Program-made: the position numbers and the translations under genes
The notes under the pieces: generated by a model
The model's input: only the letters and a program-made list of their open reading frames with translations
Database searches by the model: none
Told to the model about the DNA's origin: nothing
Assembly: GCF_963576675.1 (NCBI RefSeq)
Contig: NC_088914.1
Location: forward strand, 13,619,001 to 13,683,000
DNA from: Euphorbia lathyris
Lineage: Eukaryota > Streptophyta > Magnoliopsida > Malpighiales > Euphorbiaceae
Reading direction: 5' to 3'
DNA length: 64,000 nucleotides
In this document: in pieces, positions 55,592 to 64,000 of the stretch
How positions within the stretch are numbered: the first letter of the stretch is position 1
Layout of the letters: each line of letters starts with the position of its first letter

Positions 55592-57593
55592 TGAAGGTAA
55601 ATAGGCAAACGTTTGGCAGCGGAAATATAAAATTTTTAACCTATTTCCTTAAACCAAGATCTGTTGATCGTTATTTCATATAAAGAGGGATAGAAGGAAA
55701 TACCTTTTGACGAACTATCTACCGTTGCAAGCAAAGTTTCCTCAACTCTAGATCCGAGTTCACGAGCATAAAACAAAACACAAATCAAACGATATTAGAA
55801 TTCAAACAAGTAATAGCAATCAAGATAGATTGCTTCTAATTAATCAACACAAGATCAATGATAAAGAGAAAGAGATGAAATCAATAGAATGGAAGCGAGC
55901 AGAGCAATTTCTTCCTCTACAATAGACTGGTCGAAATTCTCTCTCTATTAGGGATTAACCAAGTACACCTATAAAGAGGGATATATATAGCCTCTTGTAT
56001 CTAAACTTTAGTTAGATAGAATTATGTTACTTCTTTTGAGTTTTATTTTAAAATAAAACTTCATGAATATTATCTATGGTTTTTAGATAACTTCTTTAGA
56101 GTTTTATTCCAAAATAAAAACTTCATAAATATTATATATAATTTTAGATAACTTCTTTATAGTTTTATTCTAAAATAAAAACTTCATAAATATTATCTAC
56201 AGTTTTAGATAACTTCTTTATAGTTTTATTCTAAAATAAAAACTTCATAAATATTGTCTAAAGTTATATCTAAATATAAATATAATATTAGGTTGTTTGG
56301 TAGAATAATATTAGAAGCAATTTAATCACTTTAAATCTTCTAACTTAATTATTCCATAATTAATTTATCCACAATTATAATCTAATCATAATTGACTAAA
56401 ATAAATTAATTCTCACATGTATATATATAATACATGTATTTCCCTTTTTTATTATTTGGGCCTTTATATTGGGCTTCCATCTATTAATTAACATCCATTC
56501 CTCTTTTGGTTCCAAGTTTTATGTGTGATCCATTAGGTTCTTATTGCTTCTAGACGTATACAACTATTAAATTAATTTTCTCAGAATTATATTTAATCTT
56601 TGTATAACGGAATGAGTGCGCGAACTGTGATTGGCAGATCCGAAACATTCTCCCAGAGCTATAAGAAGACAGGTTGATTCCGTCGTTGACCTTTCCGTAT
56701 TAGTTACAGTATAATTCTATCCTTTGTCAACTACATCCTTGAACAGAATCTTATGACTATGGGCAATTTCAAGTCATATATAGCGAGACGTTCGTTTTAC
56801 TTGTACAGGTTGAGTTAACTCCAATTAGATAGGTTAAGTGAAATCTACATTTCAAGTCTTAAGCTATCACCTTGCAAGGATTTAGAGTTAAGTCTTCCAC
56901 AAGCGATCCTTGGACGTATCTCCCATTTATCAAGAGTGAAAAATGCCAAATCCAATGTATAACTATCCTGCAATTACTTCATGTGATACCCAATGTCTGC
57001 CGTACACACCCCAATGTCATCCCTGTTATGGATCGTGTTACAACAGGATCAAAACATCACATTCCATAATCCAGAATCACTAATTAACATTCCTTTGAGT
57101 CTTAGGATTACTTATACCTATTAATACCAATGAGATGAACAGGTGACAAGGATAAATCTACCCATCCTGTTATCTCAAGTCGGGTCCCCAATCCTAATGA
57201 ACCCCCTTTCATTGGATCCATGTAACTGTCCAGATATCTGCATATCTGAAGCTTGTGAGATCAACTCTCTCTCTCGACAGAAAACATTGTTACATGCAAG
57301 TCTCAACAGTGTTATGTCAATCCCTATTCAAAACATATCACTTGACTTGGGGTGGTTTTAAGTTTATTAGTTTATTATAATGTTTCGTCTCACTTCATGC
57401 TTGTATGAACACTTTATAATCACTTTAAATAAACTTAGGGATTTCCTTTTATTAGACTTATTTAGTTCTTTAAAAGAGGTTGCCTTTATATGGTTATGAA
57501 ACCATATCTTATTAAAACAAATGACAAAAAACAATTCATTTACATTAGGTTTATATCCTGGAACAATTGTCTAAAGGACACTAAACCCCAACA
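55592..57593 (-). repeat. Copia 5' LTR (right in the window)
   Basis: 2,002 bp, partner of 48630-50580, with the same four-fold unit of about 61 bp at about 56030-56270. Small open frames found in both LTRs (49887, 56872) are not genes. Confidence 0.88.
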
Positions 57594-57598
57594 CCAAT

Positions 57599-58096
57599 AT
57601 GGTTGAGCGGTATGAAGATGATGATGAGTACGATGAGGAAGGGGATGTTTGTTGTGACCCCATTGATGATGATTATGAGGGAGAGTATGAAGGGGGGCAA
57701 GCCATACATGTGGTGAGAAGACTCTTGATCTCGAGCAGAGTGGAGGCGGACCAAAGACATCAATTGTTCCAAACTCGATGTCTAGTGCAAGGGGTGAGAT
57801 GTAATGTGATCATCGACAATGGCAGCCAAGAGAACATCATTAGCGACACCGCGGCTAAGAGGTTTGGATTGATGATTGAAGCACACCCTAGTCCTTATAG
57901 TGTGGGGTGGATCAAGAACGTAGGAGAGCTGAAAGTCACTCAAAGGTATAGGGTACCTCTTGAGATAGGAGAGTATCGGGATGAAGTCTTTTGTGACGTT
58001 GTGGAGATGAATGCTTGCCACCTATTGTTGGACGTCCGTGGCAATTTGATAGGGATGTTACCCATACCGAAAGAAAGAACACCTATCGGTTTGTGA
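57599..58096 (+). pseudogene. Chromovirus protease region
   Basis: Frame with acidic linker and the aspartic protease site IIDNGSQENIIS. The usual Gly after the catalytic Asp is replaced by Asn (DNGS for DGGS), which may reduce activity. A frameshift near 58030 separates it from the reverse transcriptase frame, which starts with [10 protein letters not shown]. Confidence 0.8.
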
Positions 58097-59205
58097 AGGA
58101 CGGGATTCATTATGTGCTCACACCTCTTGTAAGGGAATCCAAGACTAAGGAGAAATCTACCTTGATTGTTTGTCCAACTCACAAGGCGTTTATCAACGAG
58201 TGTGAGGAAAGTCAAACGGTCTATGTAGTGATGGTGAAATCTAGTACACCGTCGGAGAGGGTAGATAGCAAAGGGGAAGAAGTTCCGGAAGAAGTCGAGA
58301 ATTTGCTTAATGAGTTTCGTGATGTGTTCCCGGAGGAGTTACCATATGGGCTACCACCCCTACGGGACATCCAACACCATATCGATCTTATGCCGGGAGC
58401 TAGCTTGCCTAGTCTACCTCATTATCGGATGAGTCCCAAGGAAAGTGAAGTGATGAAGGAGAAGGTGGAAGAGTTGATAAGGATGGGCTATGTTAGGGAG
58501 AGCATGAGTCCATGTGCGGTACCGGCTTTGTTGACACCCAAGAAAGATGGGTCGTGGAGGATGTGTGTGGATAGCCGAGCCATCAACAAGATCACTATTC
58601 GGTACAAGTTTTCGATTCCCCGACTTGATGACATGCTTGATCAATTAAGTGGGTCCAAGGTCTTCTCCAAGATTGATTTAAGGAGTGGGTACCACCAAAT
58701 CCGGATCAAGGAGGGAGATGAATGGAAGACGGCGTTTAAGACGCATGATGGGTTGTATGAGTGGCTAGTGATGCCATTCGGGATGACCAATGCATCGAGC
58801 ACTTTCATGAGGTTGATGAACAAAGTATTGCGTCCGGTGATTGGGAAGTTTGTGGTGGTCTACTTTGATGACATTCTCATCCATAGTAAGGCATTGGAAG
58901 AGCATGTGGAGCACTTGAGGACCGTATTAACCTTACTCTGGGAGAATCAACTCTTTTCCAATACTAAGAAGTGTGACTTTGTGATGGGGAGTTTGGTGTT
59001 TCTCGGGTATGTGGTCAGTGGGAGTGGTATCCGGGTTGATGAAGAGAAAGTTAGAGCTATTCGGGAGTGGTCGACTCTGAAGACTGTTGGGGATATTAGA
59101 AGCTTCCATGGGTTAGCTACTTTCTATAGATGGTTCATCCAGAATTTCAGCGTTATTGTGGCTCCTATGACCGAGTGTTTGAAGAAGGGTAGAGGTTTTA
59201 AGTGA
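58015..59205 (+). pseudogene. Chromovirus reverse transcriptase
   Basis: 396-codon open frame: linker, then reverse transcriptase with [49 protein letters not shown], and the catalytic YFDD at 58861-58872. The frame stops at TGA 59203-59205, where TGG is expected in relatives; RNase H resumes in another ORF. Catalytic residues are present. Confidence 0.88.
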
Positions 59206-59232
59206 GGAGATGAACAAGAGAGCAGTTTCGCC

Positions 59233-60729
59233 TTGATAAAGGAAAAGCTAAGCACCGCTCCAGTTCTAGCATTTCCAGATTTTGATAAGCTCTTCGAAGT
59301 TGAGTGTGATACGAGTGGAGTAGGAGTTGGGGGAGTGCTAATGCAAGAGAGGAGGCCCATTGCGTATTTTAGTGAGAAGTTGTGTGAATCGCGGCAAAAA
59401 TGGGCCACCTATGACAAGGAGTTCTATGCGGTAGTGCGGGCTCTCAAGACGTGGGAGCACTATCTCGTCGGGAAGGAGTTTATGTTGTACACCGACCACC
59501 AAGCCCTCAAGTATTTGGGAAGTCAAAAGCAAATCCGGAGCTCCATGCATGCTAGATGGTCCGCTTTTGTGGATAAATTCCTTTATAAGCTTCTCCACAA
59601 AGCAGGTCAACAGAACAAGGTGGCGGATGCCTTGAGCCGAAGGATAGCTCTCTTGAAAACCATAGCCTTGGAGTTAGTGGATTTTGAGCACACCAAGGGA
59701 GAGTATGAGGAGGATCCGAACTTCGGGCTTGAATGGGAGAAATGTAGAAGAGGTACCGAAGAGAGCGGGTATCAGTTAGTGGATGGGTTTCTCATGAGGG
59801 GTAGCCAATTGTGCCTTCCAAGTATGTCCATACGAGAAAGAGTGATCCAAGAGTTACACGGAGGGGTGTTGGGGGGACACTTTGGAAGGGACAAAACCTT
59901 TGAAGCGGTTAGCTCCCGTTACTATTGGCCTAGAGTAAGGAGAGATGTGGCATACATCGTGGAGCGATGTGAGGCGTGCCAAACCTCCAAGGGGCATGCT
60001 ACTAATACCGGACTACGCATGCACCTCCCGATCCTGGAGACTATTTGGGAAGACCTTTCTATGGACTTTGTGTTGGGGCTGCCGAGGACTCAACGGGGTA
60101 TGGATTCCATCTTTGTAGTGGTGGATAGATTCTCAAAGATGGCCCACTTTATCCCGTGTAGGAAGACTAATGACGCCACCGCCATCGCCAAGTTGTTCTT
60201 CCGTGAGGTAGTGAGGCTACATGGGGTCCCAAAGAGCATAGTGTCGGATAGGGACACGAAGTTTGTAAGCCACTTTTGGCGGACTCTTTGGGCCATTCTT
60301 GGAACCACATTGAAGTTTAGCACCACGGCCCACCCCCAAATGGATGGACAGACCGAAGCGGTAAATCGGACCTTGGGAAATTTATTGAGAAGCAAATGTC
60401 GAGACAAACCCAAGATGTGGGATTATGTGCTCACCCAAGCCGAGTTTGCCTACAACTCCATCGTGAGTTCCACTACCGGGAAGTCCCCTTTCGAGATAGT
60501 ATACACCAAAGCACCTAACCATTCACTTGATTTGGGCGAGGTTCCTAAGAGGGAAAAGAAGAGTGTAGCCGCACACAACTTGGCCAATGACTATCATAGA
60601 ATGCACCAAGAAATCCGACATAGCATTGAGGAGAAAAATAGTCGGGTCAAAACCAAGGTGGATGAACACCAAAAGGATGTACAGTTTGAGGTTGGGGATG
60701 AGGTGATGGTGTACTTGGGGAAAGAATGA
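59233..60729 (+). pseudogene. Chromovirus RNase H and integrase
   Basis: 498 codons. RNase H opens with [15 protein letters not shown] and includes [10 protein letters not shown]. Integrase has the HHCC finger ([15 protein letters not shown] to RCEACQ) and the triad D at 60064, D at 60247, E at 60355, giving D,D-35-E. It ends at a TGA (60727-60729) inside the C-terminal domain, after [11 protein letters not shown]. Confidence 0.88.
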
Positions 60730-60753
60730 CTTATACATGCTCCAAGTAGCAAG

Positions 60754-61242
60754 TTGAGGCCGAGGAAGTATGGTCCCTACCGGATCACGAAGAAAATTAG
60801 TGCCAACGCGTACAAACTAACCCTTCCCAATTGGCTTGGGAAAATGTCTTCTTCTTTTAACGTGCAGGATTTGAGCTTGTGGAAGCCGGATGGATCATTG
60901 CCAACTCAGGTGCCCGAGATGGAGTCCGACTCTTTCAAAGAAGGGGAGAATGATGAGGGCATCCTTCCTCTAAGCCTGAGCTCGAAGCTACGAGGAGGAA
61001 AACGGGAGAATCCATCGAAGGAAGGCGAAAGCCAAGACAAACCAGAGAGCATGCGGGGCGTGCCTAGCAAGAGGCGAGGCATGGCGAGTCCCGTTTCTGA
61101 AGGAGTGTCAAGGAACTCAAGGACGCAGAGTGTCCCAACCAGTACGCGGGGCACAGGTGGAAGCTTCGAGCCAGAATCATCTCAAGAGGTCAAGTACGTG
61201 GGGTGTACGCCTAGGATGCCACATGTAGATTCCAACCTATAG
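60754..61242 (+). pseudogene. Chromovirus integrase C terminus overlapping the 3' LTR
   Basis: It continues in the integrase frame beyond the stop: GPY/F module (PRKYGPYRITKKISANAYKL) and LSLWKPD. It then crosses the LTR boundary at 60951 and stays open for 291 nt, to 61242. The tail is basic and Ser/Arg-rich, with no canonical chromodomain seen. Coding overlap with the 3' LTR is a known trait of CRM-clade elements. Confidence 0.75.
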
Positions 61243-61751
61243 AGCCACACAAGTTCAGGAGCTCAACTACGCGGGGCGTAGTCCCGAAGACGCCATGCGT
61301 AAGGAGCATCATCGAGCGTCCCCAAGTTCATAGACTCAAACATGCGTGGCGTAACTCCTGGGGCGCGGGGCGTACTCTACTGGAAGGATACTTCTCCTCC
61401 AAGTTCTTACCAAGAGGGGATCATTACTGTTGGTGTTATTTACTGTTTTGCCACCAACCCCTTATTACTAAACTACCATGGACTCTTTCCTTTCCTATCC
61501 TACCCTTATTCACATGTTTTGCCCAAAACCCTATTCATGGGTTTTTAGTCTTTTCTCTTCTTATTTGGGAGAGTATTTAAACTCTCTTCTTTGTAATGTT
61601 TGATAACTTTGATGAATTAAAACTAAAGAGCCTCCATTGGAGCTTGGATTTTCAATCCTTGGGTTTAGTCAACCTTCTAGTTTGAGCTAGAGAAGATTGC
61701 ACTCTTTGTTGGTTTACGATTAAAACCTCCAGTCGATTTCAATCTACATCA
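60951..61751 (+). repeat. Chromovirus 3' LTR
   Basis: 801 bp, partner of 46329-47128. It shares the GC-rich CGCGGGGCGTA motifs, the TATA-like TATTTAAA at 61574-61581 and the CTACATCA end, then the ACTTA target duplication. Confidence 0.88.
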
Positions 61752-62279
61752 ACTTATAATACCATATTATAAAATATAATACTATAAATACAATATATGA
61801 ATATATGCATTCCATATTTAAATTTATCATATATACTCTAGTATCATTTTAATTTAAAAAAAAAAAAGAAAAAAAAAAGTATGTGCAGTCAAAATAGAAT
61901 TGGTATGGAGAATAAAAAGCATGGAATTGAGAAGGCAAGGAAATCATTAATGTGAGACTTTGGATTCATTTTTCATCCAACCAGTTGTTCTCACTTATTC
62001 CTGGTTGTTCTTCTTCTTTAAGCACTTGTTTCCTCTTGCGCACATCATGAACTCTTCCACTGAACAGGCAGTGACCCTTGAACAAGCAGAATATGTTTTT
62101 CTCCAAATTCCTCTTTGATCATTGGTTCTCCATTTTGGTCTTTTTGCTCCTCCAAAATATCAATTTCACTCCAATTAAGCACAAGTGATCTACCAAGGTC
62201 CTTTTTCTTCAATCTATAGAAAAATCACTTAAAATTCCCACTAGCTTAATTATCCAATTAAATCATTAGAAATAAGGGG
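61752..62279. other. AT-rich spacer with A-runs
   Basis: It contains an A-rich run near 61856-61880, followed by ordinary-complexity DNA. A minus-strand stretch around 62020-62130 can be read as a short open peptide (FSGRVHDVRKRKQVLKEEEQ), but no domain is recognised. Confidence 0.35.
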
Positions 62280-64000
62280 TAAAAATAAGTATAATATACA
62301 CATATCATAGAGCTTGGCCAGAGCTCAAGTCTAAATAGGGTGTCCCAATGATAAAGAGCACAGAGCATGTGGTGAACCGTGAAACAAAAGTGTAAAAATA
62401 ATGCAAGTCGAACGAGGGGCCGTATTTTTGGTCGGTCTCCTTAAGTAGGGAGAGGAAGTGAAACGTCCTATTGCCAACCTGCCTTTATGAGAACGGTCCA
62501 AAGGACGCCACCTGGAGAAGTGGTTGGCAAAAGGCGCGTTACTCCGTAGAGACCCTAGGGCGACGAACGATCACGCTTCAAAATTTGAATTTATGACTCC
62601 CCTATCCATTGGATTTTATCGAGGAAATGAGAGCATGTGAAAGAAGTACCTAGTGACCTATGATGAGACATTTTACTTTTTCAGACTTTTAGTTTGCCTC
62701 CCAGTTTCCAAGGACAGTCTGTCCATGGAAAGGTAAATCAACTCCCTATTTGAATAGGTAAAAACGTAAAACTTAACCCTTGTGGAAAGGTGTAAGTTTT
62801 ACATCTTTGCTTGCACCAGAGATACTCATTACGGACCAATGCACGACACAAAATGGATCTAAACTACCTTTAACAAAATTTTAACAAAATTTTAACAAAA
62901 TTTGAAATGCAAACTAATTTAAATGCAAAGTTACTTGTGCTACAATTGCTGTTTGTAGCGAACACCCTGTTTGTGCTTCTACTGGCGTGGGGGGTCTTGG
63001 AAGTGAACTGTATCGATCTTCCTTGTGTGATCATTCTCTAGATAGGGTTTTGGTCTTTGCCCATTCACCTTAAAAGGTTCCTAACCCTTGTAGGTGTCGC
63101 AGCCTCGCCCGGGCGGACCGGGGGGTGGACACCGTTGACGATAGATGCTGTGATTGGCGCCGAAAGCAACCAATTGCGGAATCAAGCTGCTCGGCAGGAC
63201 CAGAATCTGGAGTATGAAAGAGTCGCCACCCACGAATGGGAAAATGAACACCGATCCCTTGCGGGAGACCGGTGAGGGTTCGGGAAACTTAGGTACGAGC
63301 CGATAAGGCTAGCTCCTTTCCGGAGAAATGCTACTAGGCACCCCGATATCGCCTGGTAATGAACCATCGGCCTCCTACTTAGCGTGTTAGGCGATAACGG
63401 ACTAATCGTATATTTTTTTAAGTTTAAAATTCATTTGAAACCTTTTCTTTCTCGCTGTGAAAACCGTTTTGAGCATGTTATCGAAAGCCATTTTATTAAA
63501 GAATCACCCATTTTGCATGAATTTAAAGCGTATAGGAGAGAGAGGGGGGATAGAAGAAAGGATTGATTTATTTACAGTGTGAGTTATGCTTCACATTATA
63601 CATTACATCTATGCTAATCTCACTCCCGAAAACGAATTTATTTACATGGTTCGTACCTTAATCGCCGTTGGAACGATTTAGATATGTTTCAAAACCCCGT
63701 TAGTTTACATAATGTTCACTTGAATCGTCGTTGGAACGACTCGGGCGTTTGAAAACGTTGAAATGAAAAGTTTTAACAAGAAAACGTGATTAAGCATACA
63801 AGTCCATTTATTTTTGTACAAAACCATTTGAATAGGAAAATGATTCAAAACTCTATTATTTACCAATAAAAACGATTTTAATTACAAGGTTCGCTTAATC
63901 CATTGTTGGAACGAATTAAGGTTTCAAAACGTGACATTTTAGAAAACCACTTGGAACCAAAAAAAAAGAAGTCAAAAATTCTTATTTACATTTTGAATGT
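62280..64000. mobile_element. Probable 5' part of another LTR element (Tat/Ogre-like leader)
   Basis: The GC-richer block 63090-63390 holds GTGTCGCAGCCTCGCCCGGG, ATTGGCGCCGAAAGCAACC (primer-site-like), GAGTCGCCACCCACGAATGG and GGAGACCGGTGAGGG. This is a phrase set I associate with untranslated leaders of plant Tat/Ogre and LARD elements. After 63400 TTGGAACGA phrases recur (63670, 63735, 63908), separated by AT-rich text. LTR edges and coding regions are not visible before the window ends. Confidence 0.4.

Larger units (their letters stand above)
48630..57593 (-). mobile_element. Ty1/Copia retrotransposon (Tork/Angela-like), reverse orientation, decayed
   Basis: An 8.96-kb element nested between gag and protease of the chromovirus. 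On the minus strand the LTRs start TGTTGGGGTTTAGTGTC and end TTTACCTTCA. The primer site TGGTATCAGAGCC (initiator tRNA-Met) follows the 5' LTR. Flanks CAAAT/CCAAT are a 5-bp target duplication with one mismatch. The interior is degraded: gag start near 53295 (MDLHNILTDNKLN), integrase remnant at about 52000-52300 (HHDVSERRNCTLSDIVQSMM), no intact frame. LTR indels show it is not recent. Confidence 0.85.
46329..61751 (+). mobile_element. Chromovirus-type Ty3/Gypsy retrotransposon
   Basis: A 15.4-kb element with LTRs of about 800 bp (TGATGAGGGC...CTACATCA), 5-bp target duplication ACTTA (46324-46328, 61752-61756), an initiator-tRNA-Met primer site, and broken gag and pol. A reverse-oriented Copia element sits at 48630-57593. 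The integrase C terminus has the GPY/F module, and its frame enters the 3' LTR, as in the CRM clade of centromeric chromoviruses; clade placement is inference. LTRs differ at many positions, so it is older than the Athila element. Confidence 0.88.

Overview
The window looks like repeat-rich nuclear DNA of a flowering plant, most likely a eudicot. It is AT-rich, full of nested LTR retrotransposons, LINEs, CACTA elements and MITEs, and it has plant-type tRNA-primed retroelements. No prokaryotic operons, rRNA genes or CRISPR arrays are visible. I cannot name the species from the sequence alone.

Region 1 (1-12.7 kb) is the only part with candidate host genes. Two minus-strand paralogues, at 2295-3842 and 8878-9828, encode secreted Gly/Ser-repeat proteins. 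Each has a signal peptide, a short His/Cys motif and a long silk-like low-complexity repeat, and I do not recognise the family. They lie in a tandem segmental duplication. A third, gene-less copy of the upstream block is at 735-1340. A 5'-truncated LINE and a tRNA-derived SINE have each inserted into one copy, and the paralogous copy preserves the empty site. One gene has a premature stop; the other has lost its C-terminal third at a rearrangement junction.

Region 2 (12.8-35.9 kb) is a deep transposon nest read from target-site duplications (TSDs). The terminal inverted repeats (TIRs) of a pogo/Emigrant-like element (12776-35863, TA TSD) enclose a decayed LINE. Next to the LINE 5' edge is a solo LTR (13029..32873, TSD TGTTT). 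That LTR holds an 18-kb Athila-type Ty3/Gypsy element (14820-32796, TSD AGACT, LTRs about 0.5% diverged). The Athila integrase is split by a gene-capturing CACTA element (21712-25633, TSD GTT) carrying J-domain protein exons. The Athila element also carries two intact, paralogous ORFs of the ATHILA ORF-1 type downstream of integrase.

Region 3 (35.9-46.2 kb) holds a degenerate GTAAC/ATAAC pentamer array about 2.1 kb long with many orientation switches. It is interrupted by a 3.84-kb CACTA element that encodes only the accessory plant transposase (Transposase_24/TNP1-like) and carries an organelle-like insert. A cluster of Mutator-like foldback elements follows. One of them (44169-45463, 9-bp TSD) is a Pack-MULE carrying part of a plant multi-pass membrane protein gene.

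Region 4 (46.3-61.8 kb) is a 15.4-kb chromovirus-type Gypsy element whose integrase reading frame runs about 290 bp into the 3' LTR. A 9-kb decayed Copia element is inserted in reverse orientation between its gag and protease. The last 2.2 kb contains what looks like the start of another LTR element.

No multi-gene host pathway is visible. The most novel-looking items are the silk-like secreted gene pair, the doubled accessory ORFs in the Athila element, and the inverting pentamer array.
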